39,696 bases of DNA, taken from NCBI GenBank assembly GCA_004297765.1, contig SCTZ01000183.1, positions 1 to 39,696 of the forward strand, given 5' to 3'. Shown here one piece after another: positions 16,928 to 23,586 of this stretch. The DNA comes from Chloroflexota bacterium (GTDB taxonomy: Bacteria; Chloroflexota; Dehalococcoidia; FW602-bin16). Position numbers and translations under genes: made by a program. The notes beneath the pieces are model-generated. The model saw only the letters and a list, made by a program, of their open reading frames with translations, was not told where the DNA came from and made no database searches. Within the stretch, counting starts at the first letter, position 1, and each line of letters starts with the position of its first letter.

Positions 16928-17008
16928 ACGTGCGTATCGGTCGGATCGGTCCGATCGGACGGATTGGTCCGATTCGGCGGATACGCATCAGGTCAGCAGT
17001 TGTGCGGT
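16928..17008. repeat. Dispersed repeat A, GTCCGATCGGAC core
   Basis: About 75-80 bases closely matching 28802-28875. Shared landmarks are ACGTGCG, GGTCGGATCGGTCCGATCGG and GGCGGATACGCATCAG. TGCGTATC (16931-16938) pairs with GATACGCA (16979-16986), so each copy can fold back. GTCCGATCGGAC in the centre is a perfect 12-bp palindrome. It lies in the gap after binding protein 2. Confidence 0.8.
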
Positions 17009-17094
17009 ACCGGATCAGCACGTGACCTGATCGACGGACCGTCACAGCAGAAGGCGGCTTGACCTCTATGGGTCCTGTCCGGCTGCTGAAGGCT

Positions 17095-17132
17095 TTATCG
17101 TGGGGGCGACCCACTGGTCGCCCCCACGATAA
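17095..17132. repeat. Perfect 17-bp-stem hairpin
   Basis: Arms 17095-17111 and 17116-17132 (GTGGGGGCGACC core) are exact inverted copies around a CACT loop. It may end the upstream transcript, though no T-run follows. It sits between two other repeats in the 400-base gap before CoA ligase 2. Confidence 0.8.
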
Positions 17133-17166
17133 CCTTGTTCGATGGCGCCGCGATTAGTTGAGACCC

Positions 17167-17247
17167 GGTCATAAACTGACGCTGGTACTGGGAGCGCGGG
17201 CATCCTGCCCGCGCTCCCAGGCAGCAGCGCTTGTTACAATCATGACC
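17167..17247. repeat. Small inverted-repeat element, GGTCAT ends
   Basis: GGTCAT (17167-17172) and ATGACC (17242-17247) bound an 81-bp unit whose centre is a hairpin with a 15-bp stem and TCC loop (17188-17220; CTGGGAGCGCGGG core). A related 74-bp unit lies at 22887-22960 and the central core recurs at 4108-4147. It appears to be one miniature element family. Confidence 0.75.
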
Positions 17248-17293
17248 AGACCTCGATTTGTTATGGCACTACCCTGAAGTTGGAGGAGTCGTG

Positions 17294-18958
17294 ATGCGAT
17301 CGACAGTCCAGGAACCAGCACCCCCCACCGGCTGGACCACGTGGCAGGCGCTGGAGAATAGCGTCAGGCTGCACACAAGCCGCGAGGCCGTGGTCTATGG
17401 GGACACCCGGGTCACCTACGCCGGGCTGCTGGATAAGGTGGAAAGGCTCGCCACGGGGCTGCTGGCTGCGGGAATACAGCCAGGCGATCACGTCGCGTTT
17501 CTCATGCCTTCGATCCCGGAGTGGGTGTATTTGCACTACGCCCTTGCCACTATCGGCGCGATTGCGGTACCGGTCAACTACATGTACCGGGGCGACGAGC
17601 TGCGCTGGGTGCTGCGACAGGCAGACGTGACCGCGATCGTAACCGCCGATGGCCTGGCTGGCGTCAGCTTCCTGGAGTTGCTGGAGGGCATTGACTCAGG
17701 TCTTCAGCCGGGGGAAGTACACTCCGAGCAGTTCCCGCTGATCAAGAGCATGTTTGTGCTGGATACAAAGGGTGAGCAGGGCGGGGCCTATAGCTTTCGG
17801 ACGCTCCTGTCCCACGAGCCGTCGGAGGCCGAGAGGGCTCGTCTGGCCGAGGTCCGTTCTCGTGTGAGTCCGGATGATGCTTGTTTCATCATCTTTACCT
17901 CCGGCAGCACGGCTCGTCCCAAGCCGGCTCTGGTGCCACATCGAGCCGTCTGTGGTGCGGGACATTACTTTACACGCGCCCTACAGGTCACTCACGACGA
18001 CCGCTACCTGCACATGCTGCCCACCTTCCACATCGGTGGCGCGTCGTGTGGAATCGCGACACCCCACGCGGTGGGGGCCACCATGGTCACGGTGGGCGTT
18101 TTCGAGCCAGGTCTGGTGCTCGAGACCATCGAGCGGGAGCGCTGTACTGTTACCGGCGGCTTCGACACTCATTTCGCCAAAATTATGGCGCATCCCGAGT
18201 TCAAGACGCGCGACATTTCCTCGCTGAGATCTTCCTGGGCGGGCTGCACTCCGGCCTTCCGCGTGCAGCTCAAGAAGGCCTTGAAGTTCGAGATTCTCAC
18301 GGTCAGCTATGGCTGCACCGAAAGCGCCGCGCTGTGTGCCATCAGCATGCCGGAGGACATAGACCCTGAGGTTCTGCGCAATAGCAATGGTAGGGTGCTG
18401 CCGGGTGTGGAAATGCGGATCATCGATCCAGAGACCGGAAAGCCCGTTGCTCCCGGCACGCTCGGCGAGATCTGCTTCCGGGGCTGGAACCGCTTTCTTG
18501 GCTACTATAACATGCCCGAGGAGACGGCCGCGGCCCTTGACGCCGAGGGATTTCTCCACATGGGAGACTACGGTTGGCTGGACGAGGACAACAACATCTA
18601 CTACCGCGGGCGCTACAAGATGATGATCAAGACAGGGGGCGAAAACGTCTCCGAGAAAGAAGTGGAGATCTTCTTGGAGGACAACATTCCTGCGGTGGAG
18701 TTTGCCCAGGTGGTTGGTGTCCCGGATGATGTATGGGGCGAAGCTGTCGTCGCTTTTGTCCAACTTAAGGCCGGGATGATCTCTTTGCCCGAGGAGATCC
18801 GAGCACAGTGCCGAGGTAAAATCGCGGGTTTCAAGATTCCAAAGCATGTGTTTATCTTGGAGGCTAAGGATTGGCCTATGCTGGCTGTGGGGCGTCCTGA
18901 TAAGCATACCCTGCGTAAGATGGCCGCGGAACGGTTGGGGCGTGTGGCGCCAGCATAG
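17294..18958 (+). CDS. AMP-dependent acyl/aryl-CoA ligase 2, with non-canonical core motifs
   Basis: A 554-residue paralogue of CoA ligase 1 with the same domain order. The phosphate loop reads TSGSTARPK, followed by YGCTES, GRYKMMIKTGGENVS and GRPDKHTLRK. Arg534 (codon at 18893) stands at the adenylation-lysine position, as in ligases 1 and 3. The ATG at 17294 is preferred: TGGAGGAG is directly upstream, and the frame before it has no ribosome binding site. A 67-base tract (18463-18529) differs from ligase 1 at a single base although the genes diverge at many synonymous sites elsewhere, suggesting gene conversion. It follows a 400-base gap of repeats, so it likely starts a separate transcription unit, though no promoter consensus was found. 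Confidence 0.92.
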   Translation: MRSTVQEPAPPTGWTTWQALENSVRLHTSREAVVYGDTRVTYAGLLDKVERLATGLLAAGIQPGDHVAFLMPSIPEWVYLHYALATIGAIAVPVNYMYRGDELRWVLRQADVTAIVTADGLAGVSFLELLEGIDSGLQPGEVHSEQFPLIKSMFVLDTKGEQGGAYSFRTLLSHEPSEAERARLAEVRSRVSPDDACFIIFTSGSTARPKPALVPHRAVCGAGHYFTRALQVTHDDRYLHMLPTFHIGGASCGIATPHAVGATMVTVGVFEPGLVLETIERERCTVTGGFDTHFAKIMAHPEFKTRDISSLRSSWAGCTPAFRVQLKKALKFEILTVSYGCTESAALCAISMPEDIDPEVLRNSNGRVLPGVEMRIIDPETGKPVAPGTLGEICFRGWNRFLGYYNMPEETAAALDAEGFLHMGDYGWLDEDNNIYYRGRYKMMIKTGGENVSEKEVEIFLEDNIPAVEFAQVVGVPDDVWGEAVVAFVQLKAGMISLPEEIRAQCRGKIAGFKIPKHVFILEAKDWPMLAVGRPDKHTLRKMAAERLGRVAPA

Positions 18959-19031
18959 CGCATTCATTCATCACGCCCAGCGCCCCCTGCCCCGCCGGGC
19001 GCAATGAATTGCACTCCTACGAAGCGCATTT

Positions 19032-19053
19032 GGATCTGCCGGATGTACCACTA
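19032..19053. repeat. Degraded arm of the 8692-8841 foldback element
   Basis: GGATCTGCCGGATGTACCAC matches the right arm of the element at 8819-8841 with a handful of changes. No left arm is seen in this 170-base gap, so it would be a decayed remnant. The gap also holds short GC-rich sequence and the ribosome binding site of CoA ligase 3. Confidence 0.4.
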
Positions 19054-19128
19054 ACTATGAGAGTATACGGTTCTCCCACAATGAATTGGGCGGACACGTG
19101 ATATTCCGATAGTACGGGGAGGAATGAT

Positions 19129-20787
19129 ATGTCACTCGCCACTCAGCCACCCGCCGAGGCAACCCGCCGTACCATTTGGCAAACGTTGGAGAACAGCGTG
19201 AAGCTGCATGGTGGCCGGGATGCCATTGTATACCGAGGCGTCCACGTGACCTACGCCGACATGTTCCAACAAGTGGAAAGGTTGGCTGCCGGAATGCTGT
19301 CCGCGGGGATAAAGCCCGGGGACCACGTGGCCATCATCTTTCCGACCACTCCGGAGTGGGTGTACGTTCACTATGCCCTGACCACGATGGGCGTCACGGT
19401 GGTCCCGATCAACTTCATGTACAAGGCCGACGAGGTTCGCTGGGTCCTGAGCAGAGCGGACGTGAGCGCGATCATCACCCTGGACTCATTCCTGACGCTT
19501 GATTTCCTGGGACTTCTGCGCAGCGTCGACCCGGCTCTGGTGCCGGGCGAGGTAAATAGCGAGCAGTTGCCGCTGATCAAGCGCGTGTTCGTGCTGAGCT
19601 CCGGCGAAGAAGCGGGCGGACCATACAGTCTCCGTACGCTGCTGGCGCATGAGACAACCGAAGCTGAGCGGGCTCAGTTGGCGACGATTCGTACCGGACA
19701 GACGCCCGACGATCCGTGTTACATCGTCTTCACCTCCGGCAGCACGGCCCGGCCCAAATCGGCGCTGATCCCGCAGCGGGCCGTAACCGGTGCCGGGCAC
19801 TACTTCGCTCGGGGACTGGACATAACCGAAGAGGACCGCTTTCTGGCGATGCTGCCGACTTTTCATACGGGTGGTTTCGTTTGCTGCATCACCCTGCCGC
19901 ATTCGTCTGGCGCGGCGAGCTACCTGCTCGGTGCGTTCGAGCCAGGGCTGGCCATGGAGACGATCGAGCGTGAGCGCTGCACGGCTACCGGGGGCTTCGA
20001 CACCATGTACACCAAGATTATGGGGCACCCCGATTTCGAGCGCAGGGATCTCTCATCTCTCAAGAAGACCTTCGTTGGCTGTACACCCGCCTATTATGAC
20101 CAACTGCAGTCGGTCTTCAACTTCAGAGTTGCGGCGACCCTGTACGGCTGTACCGAGGGCGCGGCTTTGGCCGCGATCACCATGCCCGATGAGACTGACC
20201 CGGAAATCCGACGCAACAGCAACGGTCGGCCGCTGCCCGGTCTGGAGTTTCGTGTCATCGACCCAGAGACCGGTCGTCCTGTTCCTGCCGGAACGCCCGG
20301 CGAGATCTGTTTCCGTGGCTGGAACCGCTTTCTGGAATACTACAAGATGCCCGAGGAGACGGCCGAGGCCGTCGACGCCGACGGATTCGTTCACATGGGG
20401 GACTACGGCTGGCTGGACGAGCAGGGCAACCTGTACTACCGTGGGCGCTATAAGATGATGATCAAGACCGGCGGAGAGAACGTCTCTCAACGTGAGGTGG
20501 AGATCTTCCTGGAGGACACGGTCCCCGCCGTGGAGTTTGCCCAGGTGGTTGGTGTGCCGGACGACGTGTGGAACGAGGCGGTGGTTGCCTTCGTCCAACT
20601 TCGCTCAGGGAGCAACGTCACGCCCGAAGATATCCGGGCGCAGTGCCGCGACAAGATCGCGGGGTTCAAGATTCCCAAGCACGTCTTTCTGATGACCGCC
20701 CGAGACTGGCCGCTGCTCGACGTTGGACGTCCTGACAAGCATACCCTGCGTAGGATGGCACTTGAGCGGCTCGGCCGGAAGGAGTGA
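19129..20787 (+). CDS. AMP-dependent acyl/aryl-CoA ligase 3, with non-canonical core motifs
   Basis: A 552-residue third paralogue. It carries TSGSTARPK in the phosphate loop, YGCTEG in place of YGCTES, GRYKMMIKTGGENVSQREVE and GRPDKHTLRR. Arg534 (codon at 20728) replaces the usual lysine. It is a little more diverged at the nucleotide level from ligases 1 and 2 than they are from each other in the C-terminal part. GGGGAGGAATGAT precedes the ATG. The third acyl-CoA dehydrogenase starts 48 bases downstream, so the two are probably co-transcribed and act in sequence: acid activation, then oxidation or another flavin-dependent step on the CoA thioester. Confidence 0.92.
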   Translation: MSLATQPPAEATRRTIWQTLENSVKLHGGRDAIVYRGVHVTYADMFQQVERLAAGMLSAGIKPGDHVAIIFPTTPEWVYVHYALTTMGVTVVPINFMYKADEVRWVLSRADVSAIITLDSFLTLDFLGLLRSVDPALVPGEVNSEQLPLIKRVFVLSSGEEAGGPYSLRTLLAHETTEAERAQLATIRTGQTPDDPCYIVFTSGSTARPKSALIPQRAVTGAGHYFARGLDITEEDRFLAMLPTFHTGGFVCCITLPHSSGAASYLLGAFEPGLAMETIERERCTATGGFDTMYTKIMGHPDFERRDLSSLKKTFVGCTPAYYDQLQSVFNFRVAATLYGCTEGAALAAITMPDETDPEIRRNSNGRPLPGLEFRVIDPETGRPVPAGTPGEICFRGWNRFLEYYKMPEETAEAVDADGFVHMGDYGWLDEQGNLYYRGRYKMMIKTGGENVSQREVEIFLEDTVPAVEFAQVVGVPDDVWNEAVVAFVQLRSGSNVTPEDIRAQCRDKIAGFKIPKHVFLMTARDWPLLDVGRPDKHTLRRMALERLGRKE

Positions 20788-20835
20788 GCCAAGTAGCAAC
20801 CGAGAACGCGGCCACAGCATGAGGAGGAGAGTTAG

Positions 20836-21987
20836 ATGGATTTCGGTCTATCCGATGAGCAAAAGGCACTTCAAAAGCGTGCCCGGACCCTGGCGCGGAC
20901 GGAGTTCGCTCCCATGGCCAGTCACTGGGACGAGACTGAAACGTTTCCGATGGAGAACGTCGTTCGGCTTGGTGAAGAGGGGCTGGTGAGTCCGTTGACA
21001 CCTGCGGAGTACGGCGGTGGCGACCTTGGCTTCATGGGGTTCGCCATCATTCTAAGTGAGGTAGCGGCTGCTTGTGCTGTAACCGGGGATATCGTCAACG
21101 TCCACGCCACGATCGGGCAACTTCCGCTCGTGCAGTACGGGACGGACGAGCAGAAGCAGAAATATCTGGTGCCCGCAACCACCGGCAAGTCGCTGATCAG
21201 CTTTGCCCTCACCGAGCCCGAGGTTGGATCGGATCCAGCGGCGATTACGACCGTGGCCAGGCGTGATGGCGATAGCTATGTCATCGATGGCGTCAAGCAG
21301 TTCGCCACTCTGTCGGGTGTGGCTGATACGATTCTGGTGGCCGCTAAGACCGAAACGGACGGCAAAAGCGGGGTAAGCCTGCTGATCGTGGACAAGGGTA
21401 CGCCCGGTCTGGTGGTGGGAGAACGGTCGCGTCTCATGGGTCAGAGGGGGCTGGATTCGGGTCTCTTGCACCTGGAGAGTTGTGTGGTTCCGCGGAATAA
21501 CCTGGTCGGGAAAGAGGGACAAGGGCTGAAGGTATGCCTGCGCGCCTTGAACGCGTCGCGTATCGGAACCACCGCTCTTTCCGTGGGCATTGCTCAGCGT
21601 GCCCTGGAGGAGTCGAAGCTCTACGCGAAGCAGCGCGTGATCTATGGTAAGCCTATCGCCGATCTTCAGGCCATCCAGTTCATGGTGGCCAACGCGGCCA
21701 CCGATATCGAAGCGACCTGGCTGCTGATGTACCGAGCGGCAAAGCTGGCTGACGCAGGGCACCCCGCGATCAAAGAGGCCTCTATGGCCAAGCTTTTCGC
21801 CACAGAGATGGTCCGCCGGCATACACTGGCTGCCATCGACGTTCATGGCGGTTACGGCTTCACCAGAAACAGAGTCGTCGAGCGTCTGCACCGTGATTGC
21901 ATCATCCTGGGCATCGGCGGCGGCACCGCCGACGTCCAGCGGACGATCATGGCCAGGCAGATCTTTAGTGAAGACACGGAGGGGTAG
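20836..21987 (+). CDS. Acyl-CoA dehydrogenase-fold protein 3 lacking the usual catalytic Glu
   Basis: A full-length 383-residue acyl-CoA dehydrogenase-fold flavoprotein. FALTEPEVGSDPA (123-135) and VHGGYGFTRNRVVERLHRD are family signatures. The MCAD-type catalytic Glu is Gly362 in GIGGGTADVQR, and the alternative position (LDxER in isovaleryl/long-chain enzymes) is Ser241 in LNASRIG. With neither Glu visible it may use another base or perform a different flavin reaction, such as oxidation, hydroxylation or reduction of a CoA thioester; it may also be inactive. It is distinct from the two dehydrogenases at the left edge. The start follows GAGGAGGAGA, and the next gene begins 6 bases after its stop. 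Confidence 0.9.
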   Translation: MDFGLSDEQKALQKRARTLARTEFAPMASHWDETETFPMENVVRLGEEGLVSPLTPAEYGGGDLGFMGFAIILSEVAAACAVTGDIVNVHATIGQLPLVQYGTDEQKQKYLVPATTGKSLISFALTEPEVGSDPAAITTVARRDGDSYVIDGVKQFATLSGVADTILVAAKTETDGKSGVSLLIVDKGTPGLVVGERSRLMGQRGLDSGLLHLESCVVPRNNLVGKEGQGLKVCLRALNASRIGTTALSVGIAQRALEESKLYAKQRVIYGKPIADLQAIQFMVANAATDIEATWLLMYRAAKLADAGHPAIKEASMAKLFATEMVRRHTLAAIDVHGGYGFTRNRVVERLHRDCIILGIGGGTADVQRTIMARQIFSEDTEG

Positions 21988-21993
21988 TTGCAC

Positions 21994-22878
21994 ATGCCTG
22001 GCTTCAGGGTCAAAGGCATCCACCACACCGGCGTCAACGTGAGCGATTTCGAGCGATCTCTGGCGTTTTACCGGGATGCACTGGGTTTCACGGTACTATG
22101 GGACCTGCAGTTCGGTGGTCAGAGGTTGTCCACCATCACCGGCTTGGAGAAGCCGCACACACGGGCGGCCTTGCTGGACGCGGGCAATCAGCATATCGAG
22201 CTCTTTTGCTACGACGCGCCCCCGTCCGTGAACCACGTGGCGCGGCCCTGCGACGTGGCCATAACGCATATGGCCATCATCGTGCCTGACCTGCAGAAGA
22301 CCTACGCAGAGTTGTCGGCTCAGGGCACGCAATTCAATTGTCCGCCCCAACTCGTTAAGGGCACGCCAGAGGAGCCCAACTACGCCACGTATGGTAAGGC
22401 CCCGGAGGGCATCGTTCTGGAGATGATGCAGGTTCCGGGCTTCGGCAGCCAGATTCATCATAACGCACTCAACGTCACCGATTTCGAGCGGTCGCTTTCA
22501 TTCTACCGGGATGCCCTGGGGCTCGTCGTGCGCTGGGATAGGGACCAGTCCGGTGAGATGCTGTCCAGGATAACTGGCTTGGAGGATCCACATGCTCGGC
22601 AGGCCCTGCTGAGCGTGGGCGATCAGCACATCGAGCTGTTTCAGTATCACTCGCCGACGCCCGTCAACCACGTGGCGCGGCCCTGCGACGTGGCCATCAC
22701 GCATATCGGCCTGCTCGTTGATGACATCCAGGCCGCCTACGCGGAGCTATCGGCCAAGGGCATGCAATTCAACTGCCCACCCCAGCTCGTGAGGGGTGGG
22801 CCACAGGACGGCTTGCAGGCGACCTATGGCCACGACCCGGATGGCATCATCTTGGAACTGATGCAGGAGCCCAGCTAG
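21994..22878 (+). CDS. Tandem VOC (glyoxalase/dioxygenase-fold) protein
   Basis: A 294-residue protein made of two vicinal-oxygen-chelate domains, about 1-145 and 146-294, that are clear duplicates of each other. Both repeat NVxDFERSL, FYRDALG, QHIELF, VNHVARPCDVAITH and QFNCPPQLV. Each half keeps possible metal ligands: His in IHH, Glu in HIELF, His in ITH, and Glu near the domain end (LEMMQ, LELMQ). Such proteins are extradiol dioxygenases, glyoxalases, epimerases (methylmalonyl-CoA type) or resistance proteins; duplicated halves are typical of extradiol dioxygenases. The ATG at 21994 is chosen since CGGAGGGG is 9 bases upstream; a TTG at 21988 is too close. It probably shares an operon with the dehydrogenase before it. 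Confidence 0.88.
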   Translation: MPGFRVKGIHHTGVNVSDFERSLAFYRDALGFTVLWDLQFGGQRLSTITGLEKPHTRAALLDAGNQHIELFCYDAPPSVNHVARPCDVAITHMAIIVPDLQKTYAELSAQGTQFNCPPQLVKGTPEEPNYATYGKAPEGIVLEMMQVPGFGSQIHHNALNVTDFERSLSFYRDALGLVVRWDRDQSGEMLSRITGLEDPHARQALLSVGDQHIELFQYHSPTPVNHVARPCDVAITHIGLLVDDIQAAYAELSAKGMQFNCPPQLVRGGPQDGLQATYGHDPDGIILELMQEPS

Positions 22879-22886
22879 ACGAGAAG

Positions 22887-22960
22887 TGGTCATAATTGTG
22901 AGACGGTGCTGCCTGGGAGCGTCCGCCTTGGCGCTCTGCGCCGACCGTGATTTATGACCA
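22887..22960. repeat. Small inverted-repeat element, TGGTCATAA ends
   Basis: TGGTCATAA (22887-22895) and TTATGACCA (22952-22960) are perfect 9-bp terminal inverted repeats around a CTGGGAGCG-containing centre. It is a second member of the 17167-17247 family. It lies between the two VOC genes, 8 bases after the stop of the first. Confidence 0.75.
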
Positions 22961-23034
22961 AGCCTCAGCTAGACGGGAGCGCCGCGAAACGTACAGGCGG
23001 CGTCACGGACATGAGAGAATAGGAGGGAACATCG

Positions 23035-23493
23035 ATGGCTGACTGGAGAGCCACGGCGATTCAGCACGTGGCGATCAACGTGACAGATTTCGAGCGATCA
23101 CTCGGCTTTTATCGGGACATGCTCGGCATGACCGTAGCCTGGGATCGGGAGTTCTCCGGCCCGGGTTTGTCCACTATGGTTGGGCTCGTCGATGCTCGCA
23201 CGCGGGTGGCTATGCTCACGATGGACAACGCGGCCATCGAGATCTTTCAGTACGTGTCGCCACCATCCCACAGCCTCGTGGCGAGAGTTTGCGATATTGC
23301 GATCACCCATGTCGGCCTGATCGTCACGGACATAAACAAGGCCTACGAAGAGCTATTGGCCAGGGGGGTTCTGTTCAACTGTCCTCCGCAGTATATCGAG
23401 GCCGGCCCGATGAAAGGTTGGACCGCGGTGTACTGCAAGGACCCGGATGGCATCATCGTGGAGTTGATGCAGGCGCCTAGCGCCGGGGACTAG
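23035..23493 (+). CDS. Single-domain VOC protein
   Basis: A 152-residue single vicinal-oxygen-chelate domain, strongly related to both halves of the tandem VOC protein 157 bases upstream (NVTDFERSLGFYRDMLG, VCDIAITHVG, FNCPPQY, DPDGIIVELMQAPS). Possible metal ligands are His in IQHVA, Glu in AIEIF, His in ITHVG and Glu in VELMQ. Three homologous domains in two adjacent genes imply local duplication and fusion. The likely chemistry is metal-dependent opening, isomerisation or epimerisation of an oxygenated intermediate. AGGAGGGAA precedes the ATG. The next gene, a Mo/W enzyme, starts 93 bases downstream. Confidence 0.87.
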   Translation: MADWRATAIQHVAINVTDFERSLGFYRDMLGMTVAWDREFSGPGLSTMVGLVDARTRVAMLTMDNAAIEIFQYVSPPSHSLVARVCDIAITHVGLIVTDINKAYEELLARGVLFNCPPQYIEAGPMKGWTAVYCKDPDGIIVELMQAPSAGD

Positions 23494-23586
23494 TACTACT
23501 GACCTCTTCTCAGACACCTTCTAGGGCCGAAGGGCGGAAGCTCGCTTTTTCAATGGATTTCGGACAATGGGAGGTTACAGAATCGC

